Source of the DNA: Clostridia bacterium
GTDB lineage: Bacteria > Bacillota > Clostridia > Christensenellales > Borkfalkiaceae
Length of the DNA: 5,082 nt
Direction of reading: 5' to 3'
Assembly (NCBI GenBank): GCA_029054485.1
Contig: JAIDFD010000149.1
Coordinates: 1-5,082, forward strand
Shown one piece after another: positions 1 to 5,082 of the stretch. The notes under the pieces are model-generated. The model was not told the DNA's origin, made no database searches, and worked only from the letters and a program-made list of their open reading frames with translations. A program made the translations under genes and the position numbers. Position 1 is the stretch's first letter, and each line of letters opens with the position of its first letter.

Positions 1-32
1 GTTGTGGTGACTGAAGGGATACTACATAGCAG

Positions 33-62
33 AGTGTGTCTCTTCGGAGCCACACTTTTTTT
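33..62 (+). terminator. Rho-independent terminator with UUCG tetraloop
   Basis: AGTGTG (33-38) pairs with CACACT (51-56). After one T/C mismatch (39/50), CTC (40-42) pairs with GAG (47-49) around a TTCG loop, giving the very stable C(UUCG)G tetraloop. A run of seven T follows (56-62, the first paired). This is a textbook intrinsic terminator on the plus strand. It presumably ends an upstream gene or structured RNA lying mostly outside the window, since bases 1-32 show no recognisable coding end or RNA family. It also separates that unit from the large gene downstream. The minus strand has no matching T-run, so it is not bidirectional. Confidence 0.85.
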
Positions 63-63
63 G

Positions 64-92
64 TTGCAATTTTTTAGACCACGTCATCTGAT
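64..92 (+). promoter_or_regulatory. Candidate sigma-70/SigA-type promoter for the large gene
   Basis: TTGCAA (64-69) matches the -35 consensus at 4 of 6 positions. Exactly 17 bases later, TCTGAT (87-92) matches the -10 consensus at 4 of 6, including the conserved first and last T. It lies just after the terminator, where a new promoter is expected, and would start a leader of roughly 88 bases. Both boxes are weak, so this is a positional guess; transcription could instead start elsewhere in 63-130. Confidence 0.3.
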
Positions 93-163
93 ATCCGCGC
101 ATTTGCGGATGCAGAGAACCTCTCTTAAGCTTGCCGCCGCACCAAACGGCGCGGCGGCAGGTT
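93..163 (+). promoter_or_regulatory. Structured 5' leader with three hairpins
   Basis: Three consecutive hairpins are visible. ATCCGC (93-98) pairs with GCGGAT (105-110) around a 6-base loop. AGAGA (113-117) pairs with TCTCT (121-125) around a 3-base loop. TGCCGCCGC (132-140) pairs perfectly with GCGGCGGCA (151-159) around a 10-base loop, and outer pairs including two G-T wobbles extend it to 128/163. None is followed by a T-run, so they are not terminators. The GC-rich stem ends 11 bases before the ribosome binding site and could affect translation or mRNA stability. I recognise no known riboswitch family here. Confidence 0.55.
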
Positions 164-174
164 AGGAAGGTGGT

Positions 175-181
175 AAGGAGG
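175..181 (+). promoter_or_regulatory. Strong Shine-Dalgarno sequence setting the start at 188
   Basis: AAGGAGG is a full-strength Firmicutes-type ribosome binding site six bases before ATG at 188. It decides the start, because the codons that follow give a classic export signal. Bases 119-127 can pair with 174-181 (CCTC with GAGG, CTTA with TAAG, one bulged T), so access to this site may be controlled by leader folding. Confidence 0.9.
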
Positions 182-187
182 ACATTT

Positions 188-301
188 ATGAAAACAAATA
201 AAAGGAAAATCGTAACGGTTATACTATCCGCGCTGTGCGCGGTTTTATTAGCTTGTTCGGTTTGTACTCTGGGCGGCTTATCTTCGCGTACGGCTTTTGC
301 T
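188..301 (+). other. N-terminal export signal (residues 1-38)
   Basis: The first residues MKTNKRK are strongly basic. A hydrophobic stretch follows (about 8-31), then SSRTAFA ending at residue 38, a good A-x-A signal peptidase I site. This marks the protein for Sec export. An LLAC sequence at residues 20-23 resembles a lipobox, but it sits inside the hydrophobic core with more hydrophobic sequence after it. Cleavage at 38 is therefore the more likely reading, with moderate certainty. Confidence 0.85.
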
Positions 302-3300
302 CTTAAAAGTAGCAACCAAATAGAAATAGGTAACCTTACTCTTAAAAATTACGATTCATCAACAGGTGCTGTGTTTGATTATGCTAAACTTGTTGACCTT
401 TATTCTGCGCTTACCGGGGGAACGGGTAAAACTTTGCAAGCGGTAAAAAATACCATTACAGGTTCTCATTCTACCCAGTATGGTAACTTAGTAAAAGTAA
501 CGCTACCCGAATACAAGACAGCAACGGATTTATATGCTCTTAACGACAATAAAAATATTGTAGTAGAACTTGCTGATCAGGAATTTGCCGTATCATTTTT
601 GACAACTGATATGAACGGCGATGTTATTGCAACCCTTTGGATGACCCAGCCATTAAAAGATGTTTCAAAGACGACCACGTTAACAGGCAAGTTTGGTTGG
701 GCAACGGCATCTTCTTATACTGTAGCTGTAACAAACACATCAACAGAAATTTATTCTTCTAACGCGTATTCAACAAGTAACATAAGAATGAATATGCTTA
801 ATGCGGGTCCTGCAGACGGAAGCGCGACACAATTTGCTACTGGTTCAGCAAATGCAACTGTAACTTCACTTGCCGGTAGTGTAACCAAAACGCAGCGTCA
901 AGCTAACGTACTTGCTCCTTTTACGCTTGAGAACTCAGCATTGTTAGGCACTAATTATGAAAATAAATCTCTTATTCAGTACATAAGCACACCCTCTCAA
1001 GTGGATTATTCATATTACCTTGATACGTCTTATTTTTTTGGATCAACTACTTCTTATATTCTTAATGAAGCATTATCGCAAAAGAACGGTGTGTCTACGC
1101 TTTCATCAACAGTCGGTGGGACGAGTACTACATTTTTTGGTACGGGCGCTCACAAGAGTGCATGGTTTAATGCTGGCATTTATAATTACGCTCATAGTAG
1201 CGTAAACCATTACAATGATTGGGGTGATGACTATATTTGGCTTCCATCACTTTCTGAAACCGGTTATTCCTCATTAGGTGGATTATGGGGAACTGGGTCA
1301 ACCGTCACTGGACAAATAAAGTTTAATAGTGAAAGTACTGATGCAACACCAAATTTTACAGGTACGAGTACAGAATGCATATGGTTGCGCTCAGCACATG
1401 CTACTACTCCGTACCCGGCGAATATCCTTTCCTCATCTGGAGGGAATAATGCTACTTTTACTTCCGCATCTCTGGCGGTGCGTCCTGCACTGCATTTGAA
1501 TTTGACACAAGCAGAAAAAGCAAGCGCAATTCCGGTACCCACGGATGTTTCAACTGAATACACCGGTAATTCACAAAATTTGACTACTTTAACTACTTTG
1601 CCTGACTGGTATGTTAGCGGGTTTTATGCGGATACAAGCCAAATTAAATTAACTTATAGCGCTTCTTCTGTAATTAACGTAGGTAATTATACTGTATCGG
1701 TAGAGATTTTGTCTTCTTGCCCTGCACCGTGGGAGGACAGCGCAAGCAATCTTTCAAAAATACGAACCTTTACGTTTGCTATAACTAAAAAAACTATATC
1801 TTACACACTTACCGCGCCAAGTGCCTTGACCTATGACGGAACAACATCGGGAGTAGTAACATCTTCGTACACGGGAGTTATTACAGCGGACACAGGTCAA
1901 CCAACCGGACCTGATTTGGCAATCTATTACAAGAGTGCGGACGGCTACGGCTACGGTACGGGCACTGACGATGATAGCGGAAGGGGTTTGGGCAGTCAGA
2001 CCGCGCCGACTTTGGCGGGTCAGTACACGGCAACTGCGGCAGACTTAAACGACTCTACGAGCAACTACGTAATGTCGGGCAGTTCTGTGAATTTTGAAAT
2101 TAAACCCAAGGGCTTGAACCTGATTAGCGTAGGTACGGGAACCAAAGTATACAATGGTAGTGCTCAGATTTTTCAGTTGACGGGTAGTTTTAACGCTTCT
2201 GAAATGGATATCGTCCGCACCGGATTTACTCTCGACAGTAGCAACAGCTATTCAGACGGAGTGCAGTGGGACCCTGTAAACAACCGTATAACTGCGCAAA
2301 ATGCAGGTAAGTACGATTTTTCGTTCACGCTTAAAGATACGCGCAATACCTGTTGGCTTCCTTATCCTTCTACAGGTACGGCGTACGATGTGGCGGCAAA
2401 GACTGTCAATCTTGAAATAACGCAGTTTGATATAAGTAACAATATTTCGCTCGATTCAACTTTGACTACGGGAAATACGGGAACGCAATGGGGCTTGGGC
2501 GAACCTGGAAAAATAGTTTTAAGCATCGGCGCACTCGGCGCTGACAGTGTTACGCTGTATTTAGACTATTGTTCGACAAGCGATTTAAATACTCCTTACA
2601 GAGCAGGAACAGACGATAGTACACTGTCGCTCGATACTTCGCAAATAGTCAATGTCGATAATTACGTTTTGCGTGCAAGATTGCAAACAAACAGCGACAG
2701 TAACTATTCTGCAGATAATGCAAACTATACAATACCAAACGATTACTGGATTTTTAATTTTAATATCGGCGCGGGTGCGGCGAATGTAAAACTTAACTGG
2801 ACTTATACTGTAGGCGGCGGAATACCGACACCGTTATTCGATGCTTCGGGCTTGAACCAAGTTAAGCTCGAATACAACGGTCAGGCATATGCCTTGGCGG
2901 CAACGGTAGATAGCTCGACTTCGTATGCTAAACTCGATACTACGGCGCATACCGGTTACGTCAATGGACTTTACACTGCGCGCAAAGACGGTTCTGCGTG
3001 CGATAGGATTTCGGTTGGAACATACGTTACGCGAATAGCTCTCGAAGTTGACTCCGACCACGAGTTTGATGCCGCTCATAGGTTCACCGCAAGCGATGGT
3101 ACGCGCGGCTGGGTTGAAATTGAGTGGTCGATTGACAAATGCGAGCTTGATTTAGCTAATGCAGAATGGGAGTACTCTTACGACCTTAATACTTGGTATA
3201 ACTTTAATAATGACGGTAATCCTGAGTACGATGCGGGCGGCGTATATGTAAGAATTAATGAAAGCTATCTTAACGGTTTGGGGCTTGACAGCACCGACCC

Positions 3301-5082
3301 CGATTCTGTTGCAATTTCTTACAACAATGGCAGTTATGACAGTCAGAATTACGCCTGGTTTATGGAGCCCAAGGGAGTAGGTTATTACGCTTATGCGGAA
3401 GTTACCGTAATTGATGATAATTACACAACCGTTTCGGGTACAAATATTCAGAATATACAGCGTCAGTTTGACATAACAGCGCAAAAGATAACCGTAACGT
3501 GGAGTTCGACTGGACTTTCGTTCTCGACTCTTGATGGCACAAGCGATACTTATGGAATCTCTAAGGCGGTAGACAAAAACGGTAATGACTGTTCAAGTTT
3601 ATTCACCTACGAGTTCACTTTCACCAATGCGGCAGGAACGCTTTACGGTCCTATGACCCTTGCGGACGCGCAGACTTTCTTCGCGGCGAACGCAAGTAAT
3701 ACCAACGTATACTCGGGTACGGTGACGGCAGTTCTTACCAACGCAAACGATTACGTTTTCAACGGTGCTGATAATCACACATTCAACGTTGGCAAGAGCT
3801 TGCCCACAATACTTGTAACCGTTACGGGCAGCGGCAGTCAATATAAACACGTAACGTTCGGCTTTACGGCTACATTTAACAATACGTCTTACGCTCAATA
3901 TCTCAACGTGTCTATTTATAGTTATAACGACTATTATAACGGCGGTTCTGCGCTCATAACCAAACTTGGCAGTGAGTCCACTGATATAGAGCAGTTCTTG
4001 AACGCACAGAATGCTGGGAAGTATGTTATCGAAGTAGTGGCTGTGCCCGGTTCAACGGCGGCAAGCTTTGTAATTAAACCCGATGTTATCGATTTTGATA
4101 TAGCAAAGTGCGAGGTAGTTGCGCCTACAGTTGTAAACGCCGAACAGATAATTTACAAAGCCGGTGATTATTCAATATCAGATTATTTGTCTGGTTTTGA
4201 TCCCGCTTTAATGGAATTGGATGCACAGCACAGTGATGTAACAGGTAAAACTGCAAAAGATTATACGGTTACGATAAATCTGTTGGATAAAAACAATTAT
4301 ATATTTGTATACCCTACAAGTAGCGAAAGTCCTACGAAGGTGCAGTTAAGAGCGATATTGACCGACAGTACGACTGCTTCAACTAATTCGATGATTTCGG
4401 CAGACGGATCCTCGGTAGATATAGGTTGGACGATACAAAAGTTTGTAATCACTGACGATATGTTCAGTCCTACCACAGGCGAACTTAAACTGCCCAGCCA
4501 GTTTAATGAAATTCTTGCAAACGAAATGTTGCAGGTTGGATATCAGTATTATGCAGACAAGACGAGCAGTGATCCGATAACTGAACTTAAAGCTGGCGAA
4601 AATTATTATGTAGTAGCCAGCCTTGGCGGCGAATGTGCAAGTAACTTTGTATTTGATAATCCAAGCCTTACTTCTGATACGACTTCGCAGAGAGTAACAT
4701 TTAAGACGCCGCAATCCGGCTTTAGTGCAATGCTTGGGAATCTTAAGAACTTTGTAAATAAAACTTGGTTGGGACTTCCGATTTGGGCTTGGATGCTAAT
4801 AGGTCTTGCGCTGTTGATACTTTTGATTATTATAATAGTAGTAGCATGCAAGCGCAGGAAGAGTAAGGAAGAGCGCGAGGAAATCAAAGCACGTAAGGAT
4901 GAGGAAAGACAACGCCGCGAGGAGGAGCGTCAGATGCAGAAAGAAAAGCTTGAAGCGGAACGCGAGCTTGCAAAGGCAAAGCAGGAAGCCGAGCTTGAAA
5001 AGATACGCGCACAGGCGGGAATGGGCATGGCAGGCGCAGGTATGGCAACCTGTCTCGTATACACCTCTGAAGCTGCAGACGA
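188..5082 (+). CDS. Giant modular cell-surface protein, 3'-truncated (DUF6273-like head, Ig-like repeat stalk, C-terminal membrane anchor)
   Basis: One frame runs from ATG at 188 to the window end: 1631 codons, no stop. The last genuine base is about 5049; the final residues (after Met-Ala-Thr near 1621) come from adapter sequence. Domains in order: basic N-terminus and hydrophobic export signal (1-38, possible cleavage after AFA at 36-38); linker; DUF6273-like domain (about 100-440) with WLPS (351-354), WLRS (399-402) and VRPALHL (431-437); about ten Ig-like/MBG-like modules (about 440-1510); transmembrane helix (1530-1554); KRRKSK stop-transfer and charged helix (1555-1609); then a Gly/Met/Ala stretch. 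I infer a surface protein whose stalk displays the N-terminal domain, perhaps for adhesion or ligand binding; no catalytic motif is visible. There is no LPXTG motif in the part present. Translation was checked by hand in every line and the frame is unbroken. No neighbouring gene is in the window, so operon context is unknown. Confidence 0.93.
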   Translation, partial: MKTNKRKIVTVILSALCAVLLACSVCTLGGLSSRTAFALKSSNQIEIGNLTLKNYDSSTGAVFDYAKLVDLYSALTGGTGKTLQAVKNTITGSHSTQYGNLVKVTLPEYKTATDLYALNDNKNIVVELADQEFAVSFLTTDMNGDVIATLWMTQPLKDVSKTTTLTGKFGWATASSYTVAVTNTSTEIYSSNAYSTSNIRMNMLNAGPADGSATQFATGSANATVTSLAGSVTKTQRQANVLAPFTLENSALLGTNYENKSLIQYISTPSQVDYSYYLDTSYFFGSTTSYILNEALSQKNGVSTLSSTVGGTSTTFFGTGAHKSAWFNAGIYNYAHSSVNHYNDWGDDYIWLPSLSETGYSSLGGLWGTGSTVTGQIKFNSESTDATPNFTGTSTECIWLRSAHATTPYPANILSSSGGNNATFTSASLAVRPALHLNLTQAEKASAIPVPTDVSTEYTGNSQNLTTLTTLPDWYVSGFYADTSQIKLTYSASSVINVGNYTVSVEILSSCPAPWEDSASNLSKIRTFTFAITKKTISYTLTAPSALTYDGTTSGVVTSSYTGVITADTGQPTGPDLAIYYKSADGYGYGTGTDDDSGRGLGSQTAPTLAGQYTATAADLNDSTSNYVMSGSSVNFEIKPKGLNLISVGTGTKVYNGSAQIFQLTGSFNASEMDIVRTGFTLDSSNSYSDGVQWDPVNNRITAQNAGKYDFSFTLKDTRNTCWLPYPSTGTAYDVAAKTVNLEITQFDISNNISLDSTLTTGNTGTQWGLGEPGKIVLSIGALGADSVTLYLDYCSTSDLNTPYRAGTDDSTLSLDTSQIVNVDNYVLRARLQTNSDSNYSADNANYTIPNDYWIFNFNIGAGAANVKLNWTYTVGGGIPTPLFDASGLNQVKLEYNGQAYALAATVDSSTSYAKLDTTAHTGYVNGLYTARKDGSACDRISVGTYVTRIALEVDSDHEFDAAHRFTASDGTRGWVEIEWSIDKCELDLANAEWEYSYDLNTWYNFNNDGNPEYDAGGVYVRINESYLNGLGLDSTDPDSVAISYNNGSYDSQNYAWFMEPKGVGYYAYAEVTVIDDNYTTVSGTNIQNIQRQFDITAQKITVTWSSTGLSFSTLDGTSDTYGISKAVDKNGNDCSSLFTYEFTFTNAAGTLYGPMTLADAQTFFAANASNTNVYSGTVTAVLTNANDYVFNGADNHTFNVGKSLPTILVTVTGSGSQYKHVTFGFTATFNNTSYAQYLNVSIYSYNDYYNGGSALITKLGSESTDIEQFLNAQNAGKYVIEVVAVPGSTAASFVIKPDVIDFDIAKCEVVAPTVVNAEQIIYKAGDYSISDYLSGFDPALMELDAQHSDVTGKTAKDYTVTINLLDKNNYIFVYPTSSESPTKVQLRAILTDSTTASTNSMISADGSSVDIGWTIQKFVITDDMFSPTTGELKLPSQFNEILANEMLQVGYQYYADKTSSDPITELKAGENYYVVASLGGECASNFVFDNPSLTSDTTSQRVTFKTPQSGFSAMLGNLKNFVNKTWLGLPIWAWMLIGLALLILLIIIIVVACKRRKSKEEREEIKARKDEERQRREEERQMQKEKLEAERELAKAKQEAELEKIRAQAGMGMAGAGMATCLVYTSEAAD
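485..1504 (+). other. DUF6273-like domain (about residues 100-439)
   Basis: Recognised from recalled family features rather than a search. An early stretch, VVELADQEFAVSFL, is followed by a DMNGDVIATLWM strand (about 126-152) and SNIRMN (198-203). Then come DDYIWLPSLSE (347-357), CIWLRSAH with W399, R401 and S402, and LAVRPALHLNL with R432 and P433 closing the domain. Proteins with this domain are common in Firmicutes, often with signal peptides and Ig-like repeats; the function is uncharacterised. Departures from the usual pattern are Phe133, where I recall Trp, and Ala403, where WLRSP is common. A C-type-lectin or formylglycine-enzyme-like fold is possible from the Trp/Arg motifs but is unproven. 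Confidence 0.7.
1505..4717 (+). repeat. Array of about ten divergent Ig-like/MBG-like modules (residues ~440-1510)
   Basis: A strand motif of the type F/W-x-I-x-K/Q recurs at module ends: isoleucine or valine at 532, 638, 744, 860, 982, 1096, 1201, 1305 and 1416. The spacings are 106, 106, 116, 122, 114, 105, 104 and 111 residues. Inside most modules an A/V-G-x-Y strand or variant appears at a similar place, with Tyr at 501, 613, 709, 826, 946, 1067, 1279, 1359 and 1473; module 7 has a weaker version. Several modules open with a Y-T/D/N-G turn (458, 549, 655, 896). This resembles the MBG/YDG group of bacterial Ig-like repeats, which form rigid extracellular stalks. The modules are divergent and no long DNA repeats were seen, so the array is old rather than recently duplicated. 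Confidence 0.75.
4775..5014 (+). other. C-terminal transmembrane helix and charged cytoplasmic coiled-coil tail (residues 1530-1609)
   Basis: Residues 1530-1554 form an uninterrupted hydrophobic helix (LPIWAWMLIGLALLILL, then IIIIVVAC). KRRKSK follows at once, a positive-inside stop-transfer signal, placing the repeats outside and the tail inside. Residues 1559-1609 are nearly all Glu, Lys, Arg, Gln and Ala with periodic Leu/Ile/Met, as in a long single helix or coiled coil. From 1610 the sequence turns to Gly/Met/Ala (AGMGMAGAGMA) and is then cut by the contig end. Anchoring is therefore by a helix, not by a sortase. The tail may bind a cytoplasmic partner; that is inference. Confidence 0.85.
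5050..5082. other. Sequencing-adapter remnant (Nextera transposase adapter, reverse complement of the read-1 adapter)
   Basis: The last 33 bases match the standard 33-base Nextera adapter that begins with the mosaic end CTGTCTCTTATACACATCT at 29 positions. The mismatches are at 5057 (G for T), 5065 (C for A), 5071 (A for C) and 5077 (A for C). Every mismatch is an A/C or G/T swap, as in common Illumina base-call confusion. In the gene's frame it reads CLVYTSEAAD, close to the CLLYTSDAAD tail that an intact adapter encodes. The stretch is non-biological and should be trimmed. Confidence 0.93.

Noticed and set aside
37..55. Partial resemblance of the terminator hairpin to the other Nextera adapter (TGTCTCTT followed by CGGAGCC)
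   Set aside because: The matching parts are not contiguous with the adapter's spacing, and the bases form a proper terminator hairpin with a T-run, so the similarity is coincidental.
128..163. GC-rich hairpin as a second terminator
   Set aside because: It is followed by purine-rich sequence leading into the ribosome binding site, with no T-run, so it does not fit intrinsic termination.
22..315. Minus-strand open frame of 97 codons across the leader and gene start
   Set aside because: It runs antisense through the terminator, ribosome binding site and signal peptide of the large gene. The encoded sequence shows no family features, so it is a shadow frame.
1020..1205. Short plus-strand open frame of 61 codons in another frame
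   Set aside because: It is nested inside the DUF6273-like region of the large gene and has no independent support.
1380..1504. Possible variable region of a diversity-generating retroelement in the lectin-like WLRS/VRPAL part
   Set aside because: No reverse transcriptase, template repeat or adenine-biased near-repeat is seen in the window, and the segment is far from the protein C-terminus, where such regions usually lie.
1939..1995. Asp/Gly-rich stretch (DGYGYGTGTDDDSGRGLG) as a calcium-binding loop or tandem repeat
   Set aside because: The spacing does not fit a clean DxDxDG loop, and the DNA repeat (GGCTAC twice) is too short to be more than a local composition effect.
1264..4887. Several minus-strand open frames of 80-111 codons
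   Set aside because: All lie antisense inside the continuous plus-strand gene, two of them overlap each other, and none has a recognisable domain. They arise from the codon make-up of the large gene.

Overview
The window is almost entirely one very large surface-protein gene on the plus strand. It is preceded by a structured 187-base non-coding leader and ends in a sequencing-adapter remnant. The reading frame starts at 188 and is open to the last base, giving 1631 complete codons with no stop. Its true 3' end is missing because the assembled sequence stops there. The organism is most likely a gut-type Clostridia/Firmicutes bacterium, probably from a metagenome or draft assembly. The grounds are a strong AAGGAGG ribosome binding site, moderate-to-low GC, an N-terminal domain resembling the Firmicutes-rich DUF6273 family, and a signal peptide, Ig-like modules and membrane-anchor layout. 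This taxonomic placement is inference.

Layout: 1-62 ends in a rho-independent terminator with a C(UUCG)G loop, closing an upstream transcription unit whose gene is not in the window. 63-187 is the leader of the large gene. It has a weak candidate promoter, three further hairpins (one very GC-rich) and a segment at 119-127 that can pair with the Shine-Dalgarno sequence. 188-5049 is the genuine coding sequence. It encodes an export signal (residues 1-38), a DUF6273-like globular domain (about 100-440), and about ten divergent Ig-like/MBG-like modules of 100-120 residues (about 440-1510). These are followed by one transmembrane helix (about 1530-1554) and a highly charged cytoplasmic helix (1555-1609) leading into a Gly/Met/Ala-rich stretch. 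5050-5082 matches the Nextera transposase adapter at 29 of 33 positions and is not biological.

The product would be a type-I membrane protein: a beta-rich stalk lifting an N-terminal head domain off the cell, anchored by a helix rather than by a sortase motif, with a basic/acidic coiled-coil tail inside. A role in adhesion or ligand binding is inference. Two less expected signals are a sharp shift in serine codon use near base 1800, between the first and second Ig-like modules, and the possible SD-sequestering leader fold. I found no RNA genes, CRISPR arrays, insertion sequences or second genes. The minus-strand open frames are shadows of the large gene.
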